A stretch of DNA of 64,000 bases from Zygnema cylindricum (lineage: Eukaryota; Streptophyta; Zygnematophyceae; Zygnematales; Zygnemataceae), in NCBI GenBank assembly GCA_037447655.1, contig JBBHKE010002543.1, forward strand, positions 1-64,000, read 5' to 3'. The translations under genes and the position numbers were made by a program. The notes below the pieces were generated by a model. It made no database searches and was not told the origin of the DNA. It saw only the letters and a list, made by a program, of their open reading frames with translations. Of this stretch, positions 34,745 to 46,899 are shown piece after piece; position 1 is the first letter of the stretch, and each line of letters starts with the position of its first letter.

Positions 34745-35249
34745 TAACTCTCAAACTTGATCGGGGTTTTGCATACGGTACCCCGCTTGCAACATTTCAA
34801 ACATGACTGAAAGGGATTTAGTAGGGAGATTGTCATCGCTGGTCGTGACGAAATTCTAGCACGTGCGGCAATAGCGAAGTGTTGTGGTATTTCTGCAACT
34901 GCTGTTGTAATAACATTCCCGTAAGGATCAAGGACTTTCGGAATAGCCTGTTGATAAGGAATTTCTGGTTGTCCTATAATAGTAGGACTCCCAGCGAAAA
35001 CTGGAGCGAACTCCGTCATTGCAAGTACATAATCATTTTTGCGGGAAAAAAAAGTAAGGACCGAACCGCGAAGGTATCGGCCTAAAAGAGAGAAAGCAAC
35101 CCATAGGTTGAATCGATCTTGGTACCAGAATGCAAGATCGCGCATTTTGGTATCAAATAACATAGGGAGATGAGATAGAGTCATGGTGTCTTTCATTCTT
35201 GAATAACAGAAATGAAGTCAACCCCCTCCCTCGGATGTGGAAGCCATGT
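34744..35249 (-). pseudogene. Retroelement gag N-terminal part
   Basis: The ORF from 35196 (MKDTMTLSHLPM) contains LAFWYQDRFNLWVAFSLLGR, the hydrophobic pattern of LTR-element gag domains. The same frame extends upstream to an ATG near 35249 (MASTSEGGG) but with an intervening TGA, so the true start was probably there. It ends in the TAATG overlap with the zinc-knuckle ORF. Confidence 0.55.
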
Positions 35250-37286
35250 CCACTAATGGGAATGATGGGGCTATTTATGCATTTGTAATTTGCGGAAACC
35301 AAAAAGATAATGAATTGGAATCCGCCCCGTTAAGGGAATCGCTGTCAGGTTCTTCCTCAAAAGGTGAGAAAGTGATTGATGATAAAGAAGATACGGAGGT
35401 GAGAGACGATAGAACTGAAGGATAAATTTAACCCGAGATATCTTGGGATCGATGATCCAAAAGACTAGGTAAGTCTGATGGTCTTGATTCCTTGGGCATA
35501 AACGAGGCCGACGATGGGGTAGGTCCAAAGGATAATGGAGATAATCCAAATTGGTGGGCATAACAAAGATAAAACCGAATGTAGACCAGATAGCGGAATC
35601 GATCTATACGAGATGCTTCAAATGTCAGGCCACACCACTCACTTACCAATTAGCCATTAAGTCTGTAACAAGGCCTCGACTGCCAGATCTATCAAGAAAC
35701 CATATAACCGAAACCTTCTACCCTACAAACAAGTGGGCAAGGCCGAAAGGTTCTATAAAGGGAGAAAAAATGTTATCAAAGCACTGTGAAGATCTACAGC
35801 AACACAATCAAAAAGACAACTATCTAGGGCCACCAACGGCCGAATCTAAGGAATAACGTCCACTCCAAGCAATCACAGAAAAATCACAGAAAGCGCAAGG
35901 CCACTCACGGCCAAATTACAAGCAAAGAAAGCTAGGAAACGCAAATGCTCAATACAATTAGGTGTAATGAGACCCAATCCACGCATGAACCCTCTAAACA
36001 GTCAACCTGTTATCTTTACACGCTCCTGCGCCCACAAGGGCATGAAGGCATCGTAATACTTACATGACATCTTTAATAATCTGGTGATTATCAAAGGTGA
36101 GCCGCAGTTGGTCGTCGGAGTTGGGGCTTTGCAGAGAGCCAAAGTGGGAATCCGCTCCATGATTCGCTCCCAAAGTTTCCTATAAAAGGGGTCTCCTCCA
36201 AATGTCCTCGGAACCGTGCGGGCCTCCACTAGTGAATGTCCACACCCAAAGGAAGAGAAAAAGAAATACGGGAACAAAGAAAAGGAAGGCAAATAAACTT
36301 GGAAGTGAGTTAGGATTAAGGAAAAAGGGCTGCCCAAACCCTAGGTTTTTGACAAGCCTTAGGCGTGAAGCAACCCTGTTTTTGCAGGAAACCCTAATTC
36401 TGCAAAAAACCCTAATTTAAAAATCCTAAAATTTGCAGAAAAACCCAATTTGACAACCAAAAAAACTAAATTGTCATAAAATATAGGTGTTAATATACAA
36501 CAAAGAAATAGAATAGGATAAGGTAAGAAGAAAGCTCGTAAAGAAATATATTGAAAAAACCAAGTAAAAGTATTTTAAATATATAAATTTTAGATAAATA
36601 TCAATTTTTATAATTTTTCTTTTTTTAAAGGCAAAACTGAAAAAGAAATTACAACAGAAAGTATATAGAATTAGAACTTGTAGGAAGATAAAACAGAATC
36701 AAAAAGGAAAAAACTCAATCAGAATTAGGAGAAAGAAAATGTGGAAAATTGTTTTTATATTATATATAATAAGTATATATTTTTTTCATTTATGTTTATT
36801 CTCAACACGAAACTAAGAAGCAAAACTGAAAATGAAAGGTAAATTGGAACGAAAATGGAAAAGACAAATCCAAAAACAAAAACTAAAAATTAAAGATAAT
36901 ATATTTTTTTTATTGTTTTTCCCCAAAAAACTGAAAATGAAATATAACAATTTTTTGATTTTTCTAAACACACAACAAGAGAGAGGAGAATAATAGTTTG
37001 AGAGTACACGAATACTAAGCCAATGGGAAGCCACTAGGCTCCACAGTCTGGGTGTATTCCTTACAGGAGTTAGGTCTATGCTTTCGAATGAATAAAAACA
37101 GACACCAGAAAATCAAGAAAGCAACAAATAGCAAACTGTAAAGAATTCAAGATAACCAAATTCTGAAAATGTTGACAGCAAGCCGCCAACAAGCAAATAA
37201 CGGGAAAACAAATAACTAGAAAGAAAATAAGTAAAACTAGCAAGAGGAAACACGAGTGGGCATATTAAGGACGCCGACTTCATATG
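35250..37286. other. Non-coding flank of the gag-protease element
   Basis: I see short ORFs without domains. From 36480 to 37010 the sequence is strongly AT-rich and purine-rich. The 5' terminal repeat of the minus-strand gag element should lie in 35.3-36.4 kb, but I could not match it to any second copy. Confidence 0.4.
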
Positions 37287-38395
37287 TTAGGTGTTGGAGA
37301 AGAGAGTGCTTGCTATAGGGGTGGAGAATGTGGTGTAGATTATTACTAATTCTGCCCTAGTGAACAAGGCTGCAGCATCATTGCTCGTGGAAAAATACCC
37401 TTCTATCATGTGGACGCCATGCGCTGCGCACGTTCTAGACTTGATGTTGTTGGAAGATTGGAGTAGGTTGTCATTTATCTCCAAACTTTTCCGAGAGGCA
37501 AAAGAAATTCTAAAAATCATCACTAATCATAGCATGAGTGTAGAACTTCGGTTTCTGAAACTTGGAGAGACTATGTTTGCTACAAATTTTATTATGCTCC
37601 AAAGAATATTAGATGTGAAAGAGAGTTTGGAGCAATTAATGTTTGATGTCAAGTTCAAGGAATGGGTAGGGAAGCCTTTGTACATGATAAAGGTGGCTAA
37701 GATTAGGGGCCACATTCTAAGCATGGAGTTTTGGGTTAGAGTGAGTGAGACGTGTCAATTTCAAAACTGTTGGTAAGGTTAATGAGGGAATGGGACAAAG
37801 GTGGCCTGAATGTGGGGAAGGTTTACCACGGTTTTTACGCGATTGGACAGTTTTTGGAGAATTTAGCTTGCACTGGAGGAGGTAATATTCAAGAGGGCGT
37901 GCAGATTTTGGAAGATTTGAAGACCGCTTGGGTGGCGAGGTGGAAGATGGCGCAAAGCCCCATTTATCCGGCCGGCTTTGTACTTGATCCACAGTATCAA
38001 AGTCCTTGTATATGGGCAACGTGCTAACGCGACAGTTATGGACGGTTTTCAGACAATGTTGGAGGGGATGATTCTAAATGTGGAGGAGATAGAAGAAGCC
38101 CGCTTACAGTTGTCGAAATATAGACTTTTTGGGGGAATTTTTGGCAGGGAAGTTACAAAATCTTGTGCAAAGAAGATGCCAGCGTGGAAATAGTGGCAAG
38201 AGTTTGGCGCTGCCACTTCTATCTTGCAGAAGGTTCCAATAAAAATACTTGCAAATGAATGCTCTGGAATCCGTTATTCGCGAGCGTAATTGCCATATTA
38301 CCATACACTGTAAAAAATAAATAGATTAACGGCTAAAGGGCAAATGATTTGGTATGGGTTTTCACTAATCTTGTACATTAAATAAGACTAAGGAT
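37287..38395 (+). pseudogene. hAT transposase fragment (DUF659 to dimerisation)
   Basis: This is homologous to the 6166-8152 transposase from GVLAVGVEHVV onward: ALVNKAAASLL, WTPCAAHVLDLML, FATNFIMLQR, NVGKVYHGFY, FVLDPQYQS, GIFGREVTKSC. At least three frameshifts (near 37755, 37990 and 38200) and TAG stops at about 37355 and 38191 break it; the latter replaces a Trp codon. The BED finger and the first third are absent, and the C-terminal dimerisation block is barely recognisable. It preserves CAG at 37992 where the other copy has TAG. Confidence 0.8.
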
Positions 38396-38726
38396 GGCAT
38401 AGTGAGATAGGTGGTATGTATGAAAGAGGGAAGGAGTAGGGGAAGAGGGAGTGAGGTAGGGGAGAGGTTCGGAAGACATCATGGGGTTGATATAAGGAAG
38501 AGGATTTAGAGAGAGATAGGCGAGAATATTATTCTGTTTGATTAATGGATCTTTTTAATATTTTGTTTTTGTGTTTGAATGTGAAAATGTCACTTGATCT
38601 AGGTCTATACTCATTTTTTGTAATACTGTCCTCTGAGATGGCGAGAAGGCCCCGTAAAGGCCATGGTTATCTGTTAGATGGCCAGACCGACAAATTTGGT
38701 AATTTTACCTGCGGACATTGAACAAG

Positions 38727-40070
38727 GTTTGTAATTTAGAAATCTTTACTTGGGCTAAAAATAACTCATAATATTTTCTAAAGTAGCATCTGTAATACTT
38801 TTAATTAGTGTATAGCAAAGTATAATATATTGTACTTTGGTTTCTGGTCGTGAGATGCGGCGAGTTCTGGTTTTTAGAAGCTGATGAAGCCACCACAGCG
38901 TCACCTTATTTATTGATTCAAATTGGACCAGCGTAATCCCAACCGAATTCGCAAATATATGGTACGGTTTGACGGTACCATCGTCGATTGAATTTGTTCC
39001 AACGAACACGATTCACCTCTTCTCTCTCTCCCTCCCTCTCATTTTTCCCCACTCTTTTTTTCTCACTTTCCACCCATTTTTTTGCGCCCTCTTTCTTTTT
39101 TCACCTCCTCCATTTTTCTCTCTTTTAAAATTTTTGTTTCTCTCTTTTTCTCTTCCTCTCTTCGTCTATCGTTTTTTTCCACCTTCTCTCTTTTTATTTT
39201 CTTTTTATCTCTCTGTTTTGTTCTCTCTATTGTTTAATGTCACTTAGTCTCAATTGTTCTCTTTCTCTTGCTTTCTATCTTTCATTTTTTTAAGTTTTTG
39301 GTCAAATAATGTTAAACAACAAATTATTCACTACAAGATAAATCGTGCGATACTGATTCTTCAAAATGATCACATGAAACGGGTAACTTTTACCACAAGC
39401 GTGATTCACGAGGGACCACAACCGTGATTCACGTGGGACCACACGTGACAAAGCACTCAGGTGCTTCGTACTACACGACCACAGTCGACTTGACTTTAGC
39501 GACTACCGCTGACTAAGCATCTGGAACGTTTTGTGTACGGTTTGATATCTGAAAATATCTGAATAAACTTTTTTTTTTAGTTTAGTGTAATAAAAAATAG
39601 TGTTTCATTAATTAGGTTTTTGGAAATACTAATTAGGGTTTTTGAGGTACTAACGGTACAATAACGTACAGGTAGGATACTTTGTCGTTAGTCAAGATAA
39701 TAACCGAAATAATAGTTACCCAAATTAGTGTAGACCAATAGATACACATTGTGAATATATAACTTAGGACTTAGCCAATTTTGTAGTATCTATTTTGGGA
39801 ATATGATTTTTTAAGGGCAGTTTTTGGGAAACTTCTAGACATCATATCTTATGGTTTACTTAGTCATTTGGGCTGCAATTTTAAGAATTGTCAGTTTACT
39901 CTATTGTGTATCACTGTGGCAAATTTGAGACATGTTGGCCTTTTGAGTCATATTTTGTGTAAGCTGAAAGTTGGTTGTTGAGTAGGTGCTTGATAGCTTT
40001 TGTTGTTTTCCATGTCTACTTCCACTACTACTGCTGGTCCTCCTCCTACAACGCTGATTGTAGAACAACA
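38727..40070 (+). repeat. Copia element 5' LTR with internal insertion
   Basis: The sequence matches the LTRs at 45449-50880 and 52494-53477, starting GTAATTTAGAAATCTTTA and ending GTAGAACAACA. A segment rich in TCTC and TTTTTC (about 39010-39370) replaces part of the promoter-like region and has no counterpart in the other LTRs, making this copy 1,344 bp against 984. Confidence 0.75.
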
Positions 40071-40085
40071 CGTTATGGGCCTTTC
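40071..40085 (+). other. Copia primer-binding site overlapping gag ATG
   Basis: CGTTATGGGCCT follows the LTR end directly. It resembles the half-tRNA primer site GGTTATGGGCCC known from Drosophila copia, which pairs with the anticodon region of initiator tRNA-Met. The ATG inside it (40075) is the likely gag start (MGLSSRIPIF). The second Copia family here has the same arrangement (GGTTATGGGCCC just left of 48775, minus strand). Confidence 0.6.
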
Positions 40086-40815
40086 GTCAAGAATTCCTAT
40101 CTTCAATGGCCAAAAGTATGCGTATTGGGCGGCGATGGTTGAATCTTTGTTTGAAACTGTTGACTTATTGGGGGTCTTGGATGGCTCCCTTGATAAAACA
40201 GATCCGAGTTGGGCGAAAAAGAATTCAATGGCAAGGAACAATCTAATTCTTTGTATATCAGAAAATCTGGTCATGTCTCGCCTGAAAATGAAGCAGGCGC
40301 ATGAGATTTGGACATCAATGAAATCTGCTTTTGAGAAAGCCAATGTCCAAGAGGAGCTCTTGGTGGCTGGAAAAATTTGGGGGTACAAATACTCAAGGGG
40401 AACTATGGTCGAGTATTGTGACAACTTTCGTGCACTTATTGATGCACACTTTTCTGCTGGGGGGTCATTTCTTGAGTTTCAGCAGGCAGCTTTGCTTATT
40501 AGAGGACTTCTTAGTAGCATGAAAGGTGTGTCTGCTCAGTTAAAGAGTCATGATAAGTTAGTTGGTCGTTTCAATTAGCATATAATCTTATATTGGAGGA
40601 AGAGTCTAATACTAAACTCCTTGAAGGAGAAGGAAAGGTTGAAGCTTTTGCAACATACTTTGACAAAAGAGCTTAGGGTTAATCAGAATAGGAATCAGTT
40701 TAACCAGAGTTAGAATCAATTTAATCAGTTTAATCATAGGCCAAATAGACAATCTTCTACTGCTTTTTTCTATTGTTCTAAGAAGGGTCATGGATATCGG
40801 TTCTGTCCTAAGATG
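40075..40815 (+). pseudogene. Copia gag, broken
   Basis: Residues from MGLSSRIPIFNG onward match Copia gag (WAAMVESLFETVDLLG; TSMKSAFEKANVQEELLVAG; MVEYCDNFRALIDAHFSAGG). A TAG at 40576-40578 ends the long frame; weaker gag sequence follows, with Asn/Gln-rich text holding another TAG (40711) in a Gln-rich context. A decayed zinc knuckle (YCSKKGHGYRFC) lacks its first cysteine. The frame also runs upstream into the LTR to an ATG at 40012. Confidence 0.75.
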
Positions 40816-41354
40816 AAAAAGGCTAATGAGACAGGTGTATACAGGCCGGGTTCGCAGCAAAGCCAATATCATTGCGGCTTTTCAAGAAATCCTACACGCG
40901 AAAATGCTCTATTTTCAGCTTCTGCAACTGATGCATATGAATCTCTGAGCTTCAATGAGCAAGACGAAGCAGAGTTATTTGCTATGGCGGCGGCCATGGA
41001 GGGTCCCAAGGATGCAGGATTGATCATGGATACGGGAGCATCGTCCCACATGTGCTGGAACAAGGCGACATTTTCAAATCGGCAGCAAACGCCTCTAAAG
41101 AGTATATACTATGTTTGTGGGATGAGTGTTCAAACCTCAGCTCAGGGTGATGTGTCTTTAATGGTTGATGTGGGGGGAAAGTCGGTAAAGAGTAATCTTC
41201 ACAATGTTTTGTATGTTCTAGACTTTAAAAAGAATCATTTTTCTACATCCTTAGAGGAAAGCAAAGGCTTTGAAGTCATTCTGAAAAGAGGTAGACAAGT
41301 TGTTTGCAAGCAAGGAAAAGTAGCAGTAACAGGAACTAGAGATGTAGCAAAATG
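40813..41354 (+). pseudogene. Copia protease region, copy 1
   Basis: It contains IMDTGASSHMCWN, the Copia retropepsin motif with DTGA intact, and HNVLYVLDFKKN. Homology breaks at AGCAAAATGT (41354), where an LTR fragment of another family begins. The same protease region restarts at 42050 about 80% identical in protein, so two diverged element copies are joined here. Confidence 0.75.
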
Positions 41355-42045
41355 TGGCGCCAGGTCATGCCGCGTCAGAAAACGGTACCGTACAAGAAAG
41401 TACAAGTGCCGGAGTACTTTCTGTACGTACATTGTACGATGTCGCCATAGTGCGACATTTGTCACTCCCGGATTTGTTTTATGCCGTTCCGGAAATTCCG
41501 TAATCGCGTACGATGTTGCCACGTGTCATCCGGAGTGGCGGCATGTGCAAACTGCCAAATTTTCCTTTCCGCGATGTCGGCGCTTACCACGGCCGTCCGA
41601 TTTACATCGTAACTAAAACGGACCGTCGAAATAAATGTCCGTACTATTTATTTCGTCTGGTGCTAAAAGTACAACTGTTTCTATGCCCTGAATACCGTAA
41701 TCCAGTTAAATGGAATTCCCTACCTGTAATTATATAAATATCTATCAAACCCTATATGTACTAGCACTAGTTCTAGACTAAATGGACAAAGCTAACGTCT
41801 ACGGGACAGTTCACCGACGGTAGGTACCAGGATCAATTCCTGGGTCTGTCAAATACCATTTTGGTAAACATACCTATATTACCTATTCTTGTCTCTCTGG
41901 AGAGCTTAGGCAGCCATGGCTCTAGCTCCCTCTCCAGCCTTCAGTGACTACGACAAGTGTTGGGGCTTGGAGAAGGGAGTCAGAGGCAGACTGCCTCTAC
42001 TCTTTTCTATCTAACAAAGACCTAGAAAATACCCAAATATCAACA
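41355..42045. repeat. Truncated LTR of the 45522-49967 family
   Basis: The 690-bp segment is similar to the second half of the LTR at 46000-46710 (GTACAAGTGCCGG; CCAGGATCAATTCCTGG; GGCAGCCATGGCT) and ends in ATCAACA. Protease repeats flank it on both sides. No 5-bp target duplication is visible. Confidence 0.7.
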
Positions 42046-42046
42046 A

Positions 42047-43500
42047 AGAAGGCTAATGAGACATGTTTATACAGGCCAGGTTGGCAATAGAGTGAGTATC
42101 ACAAAGGTTTGTCTGGAAACCCTTCTCGTGGAAATGCTTTTTTTTCAGCTTTTGCAACTGATGCAGGTGAGTCTCTCAGCTTCAATGAGCAAGAGGAGGC
42201 GGATTTATTTGCTATGGCGGCTGCCATGGAGGGTCCAAAATATGCGGGATGGATCATGGACACGGAAGCGTCTGCCCACATGTGTTGGAACAAGGCGGCT
42301 TTTACGAATCTGCAGCAAACATCTCCAAAGAGTATCTACTATGCTTGCGGCATGAGTGTTCAAACCACAACTCAGGGTGATGTATCATTAATGGTAGATG
42401 TGGGGGGAAAGTCGGTTTAGAGAACCCTTCACAATATTTTGTATGTTCCAGATTTCAAGAAAAATCTTTTTTTTACATCATTAGTGGAGAGCAAAGGCTT
42501 TGAAGTTGTTCTGAAAGGAAGGAGACAAGTTGTTAGCAAGAAAGGGAAAGTTGCAGTCACAGGACATAGAGATGCTAGCAAAATGTACCTGATGGACATG
42601 GCTGAATATAAAGAAAATAATGTTCTCTACTCCAGTGTCGAATCTGATAATGAGTTGTGGCATAAGAGATTAGGACACATGAATTATGATAGTCTAAAGA
42701 AAATGGTGAACTCGAGAAAAGTTGATGGAGTTTCTCTCACATCTCATCCTTTAAAAACATGTGATGGTTGTTCACTTGGCAAGATTCAGAAATTGCCACT
42801 TCCACAAGAAGCAAACCATAGATCGGAAAATGTTCTGCAGCTCATCCATTCTGATGTTCTCGGTCCTTCACAAGTGGCGTCGGCAGGAGGCATCCACTAT
42901 ATGGTCACATTTACAGATGACTACTCGAGGTACACCAAAGTTTACTTCATGCAACATAAGAGTGAAGTGTTTACTCACTTCAAACACTACAAAGCGTGGG
43001 CGGAAAAGCTTCATGGAGTTCCAATATTGGCGCTGAAATCAGACAATGACGGAGAATACACATCAAAGGATTTCAAAGAATTTCTCCTTCAAGAAGGTAG
43101 CACTCACAATCTTACAGTTCCATATACAACGGAACAGAATGGTGTTTTTGAAAGATTAAAAAGGACAGTGAAAGAGAGTGTTCGGTCGATGCTTAAAGAT
43201 AAAGAGCTAGAATTGAAATTTTGGGTTGAACCACTTAACTATGCTATTTATATTAAAAATAGAATTGCTTCTAGATCTATTAGCACTACACCTTATGAGC
43301 TTTGGACAGGAGATATTCCTGATGTTAGTCACTTTAAGATCTTTGGCAACAAGTGTTTTATTTTAGATACTTCACAGGATAGATGGAAAATGGAGGCTAA
43401 AGGCCTACGTGGGATTTTCATGGGGTATGATGATAATGCGAAAGGATATAGAGTTTTTGTATTTGAAAAACAGAAAGTGATTATCTCTAAAAATATCTAG
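42047..43500 (+). pseudogene. Copia protease (copy 2) and integrase
   Basis: The protease motif is altered to DTEA (IMDTEASAHMCWN). TAG stops lie at 42088 (a Gln codon in copy 1) and 42418. From 42439 a 353-codon open stretch gives the GAG-pre-integrase HHCC finger (LWHKRLGHMNYDSL ... CDGCSLGK) and the integrase core with Asp in HSDVLGP, Asp in SDNDGEY and Glu in QNGVFERLK, then the C-terminal Copia block (FGNKCFILDTSQDRWKMEAK). The frame ends in TAG at 43498. Integrase inserts the cDNA into host DNA. Confidence 0.85.
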
Positions 43501-45425
43501 ATTAAAGATGAACATGATTTGGTTGACATTTTTCAAGTATCAGATCAACCGGCAAAAGAAAAACAGGAATATGTCATTTTTCACCATACGCAGCGAGTCT
43601 ACTTTCCACCGGCAAGTGGAACACCTTTTCCTTCAGTTCCTCTGGTGCCTTCACAGGATGCTTCACCACAAGCTACAACTCAACCGGAAAGAACTACTTC
43701 GCATTCAGTACCATCTCACGTTACAACTGAAACGAAACAGAAAATCAGAGGCTGTTGACGATTTCAACCTCAGAATTTCCGGGGGGGAAGAGATCTAGCA
43801 GCCGTCTGCAAGTAAGCTCTCACTTTGCTTTTTCTACTACTACACAAGAGCCTCTAACGATCTAGGAGGCCTTCTCATTACCTGAGAGAAATCAGTGGAT
43901 CGAGGCGGCAAACGATGAAATGAAGTCTATTATGGAGGCACAGACATGGGAGCTGGTGGATCTTCCTCCGGGCAGAAAAGCCATCGGCAGCAAATGGGTA
44001 TTCAAGGTGAAGCTGAACCCGGACAACACCATTGGAAGGTATAAGGCTAGACTAATGGCCAAAGGGTACAATCAAAAAGAAGGTATTGACTTTGAAGAAA
44101 CCTTCTCTCCAGTTGTCACATTTCCCACTGTCAAAATTTTGCTAAGTCTAGCGGCTATAGAGAATATGCAAATACATCAAATGGATGTTAAAACGGCCTT
44201 CTTGCATGGAAAGTTAGAAGAAACCATTTATATGAAACAACCTAAAATGTATGTTGAAAAGGGAAAGGAAAAATTAGTGTGTTAATTGATGAAATCTTTG
44301 TATAAGCTAAATCAAGCCCCGCGTAAGTGGAATTTGAAATTAGATGAGTTTTTGACTGGGCTGGGATTTAAGAGAATTAGCTCAGATCATTCTGTATATT
44401 TCTTACAAGGGGAGGATGGGATACTATACATTGTTGTATATGTGGATTACTTATTATTAATAAGTAAGTCAATGGATGAAATAAACCGCATTAAAGCGAC
44501 TTTAAGGTCTAGGTTTGAGATGAAGGACCTCGGTGAGGCTAAGTATATATTAGGAATACAGGTAGGAAGAGACAGAAACAAAAGGCTGATTATCTTGACT
44601 CAGAAAGAAGCAATAGGTAACGTGTTGGAAAGATTTGAAATGAAAGATGTAAAAGGATCTATATCTCCTATGGAATTCAGGCATAAATTGGAAGTAAGGG
44701 ATTGTGACTTAGGCATTATGGTGTGTGAGAGTCAAAAGTCAAAGGAGGAGGAGTTTATGGCTTTAAAGCCATATAGACAGGTAGTTAGAAGTCTTATATA
44801 TTTTATAAATTGTACGAGACCCGACATTGCAGCAGTTGTGGGAGTCTTGAGTTGAAATCTGTAGAATTCTAAAAAGGCAGATTAGGAAGCAGCAAAATGG
44901 GTGTTGAGATATCTTGCAGGTACTCGAAATCTTAAGCTTGTACTCGAAGGAGAAGAGGTGAAAATAAAGACGTGGAGCGATGCTAGTTATGGAGACATGC
45001 CATGCCAAAATTCTATGACCGGCTTTGTTCTGAAGATTGGAGATGGAACTTGCTGTTGGAGTAACAAATTACAAAAGGTTACAACTCAATCCACAATGGA
45101 GTCAGAATATATGGCAGCACCTTCAGCTCTAAAGGAGCTCCTATGGGTCAAGTCCATTTTACAAGAACTTGGGTATATGCAAACTGGTCCTCAGGCTATC
45201 TGGTGTGACAACCAGGCAGCCATTGCAATTGCCTCTAACCCAAGCCATCACTTTAAGAGCAAACACATGGATATTATACTTCACTTTGTTAGAGAAAAAG
45301 TACTTGCAAAAGTCGTTAAATTGTGTTATTTACTGGACAAGAAGATGGTGGTTAGCAAGTTAACAAAAGCCCTTCCTGCTCCTAAGTTACAGTTTTGCAG
45401 ATATGTTAATAGACTAAATGAGTAA
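43501..45425 (+). pseudogene. Copia reverse transcriptase and RNase H, broken
   Basis: After a frameshift between 43758 and 43920 the RT reads QTWELVDLPPGRKAIGSKWV, YKARLMAKGYNQKEGIDFEE, QMDVKTAFLHGKLEE. TAA at 44283 replaces a Lys codon that is AAA in the duplicate at about 51328. The catalytic motif is YVDY (near 44440) where the duplicate keeps YVDD, so this enzyme would be dead. TGA at 44853 and two TAGs just after it separate RNase H (KTWSDASYGD, STMESEYMA, WCDNQAAIAIA). The natural TAA is at 45423, followed by the polypurine tract TTTAGGGGAG. Confidence 0.85.
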
Positions 45426-45521
45426 CTAAGTCTACATATTTAGGGGAGTGTTGTTATTTAGAAATATTTAGATAGGGCTAAAATAACTTAGAATATTTTC
45501 TAAGTAGTATGCTGTAATACT

Positions 45522-46710
45522 TGAAACTCTAAGACCTCCATTGGCCCTCAGAGTAAGCAGATCCAAAGAAGCTAATCTAGATGGTGCAGACTCCTAACTT
45601 GATATAAACCCAAATGACTGACCCCGTGACAATCAGAACCCAAATATAGATTCACCCCTGTGAGATAACACTTTCTGTGTGGTCAGTTCGACCACAGAAT
45701 GCAAAGTTAGAATATAGATTTGGACACATTCACCCACTTTGAATTTCCCTTTGAAATGAAGCCACCGTGGCAAACAAAAACTCTGACCGACTACACCCCT
45801 GTGTAGCCTGGACTCCCCTGAGTCCGCAGCAAAAAGGATCACTGAAAATGGTCACGTAAATTAATAGTTATGGCTGCCCAAAGTTAGCCATTTATACAAG
45901 GTGCTCTCTCGGAGAGAGGGTCCTATCTGCCAAATTTTTCTAAGTCCTATCTTCTTATAAAACTCTATCTACTGAAGTACGGCACAAATTAAAATACTGT
46001 GCCGTACAAAAAAGTACAGGTGCCGGTGTACTTTTTGTACGGCCATAGTACGACATGGTCAAAATGTTGACACATGTCATATCTGGATTCATTTCCGTAA
46101 TCCCCGAAGTTGCCGCAATCCAATGTAGCTTTGCCACGTGTCACTCGATGTGGCGGTGATCGCAAACCGCCAAAATCCTACTCCGCGATCTCGGCATCCT
46201 TCACGGCTGTCCGATCGAAACTGGATTTCAATCGTGGTCGTCATAAATACTTGCGCGTTATTCTTTCCGACGTCAAACAAAAATGCGCGGTATTTATTTC
46301 GTAGCCGTACCATACGTCGTACTTTACACAACTGTTTCTATGCATTATGTATATAGTTCCCGTTAAATGAATTAGTCAAAATTTACCTAGTTATATAACT
46401 ATCATACACAATATACTCTATCCCATAACCTAGACTATTAGGATAAGGTTACCGATAACTGCGGGTTTGATGCAAGTAGATACCAGGATCAAATCCTGGC
46501 TCCGTGAAACTACCATTTAGAAAACCCAATGAAACAAATGCCTGTCTCTCTCTAGACATCACAGGCAGCCATGGCTAACTCCTCCTCCAGTCTTTAGTGA
46601 CTGCGACAAGTGTGGGGACTTGAGTGAGGAGTTAGAGGCAGGCTGTCAATATCTACTATTTGCTTTTTATTTTGCAATCTCTAGACCTAGAAAATACTTG
46701 AATTCCAACA
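45522..46710 (-). repeat. 3' LTR of the nested element
   Basis: It starts TGAAACTCTAAG and ends AATTCCAACA on the plus strand. A tRNA-like T-arm CCAGGATCAAATCCTGG lies at 46483-46499. On the plus strand AAGGGGAG complement (CTCCCCTT) follows immediately. Confidence 0.88.
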
Positions 46711-46762
46711 CTCCCCTTATTTTATAGTTTAATTTTCTTTCAACTCCCATCACAAACAACAA

Positions 46763-46881
<119 letters not shown>

Positions 46882-46899
46882 CTTTTCCAATTTCCTTTT

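Noticed and set aside
40012-40074. Gag beginning at the upstream ATG (MSTSTTTAGPPP)
   Set aside because: This segment lies before the LTR end ACAACA and recurs in LTR copies followed by unrelated sequence, so it is LTR; the ATG at 40075 in the primer site is the better start.
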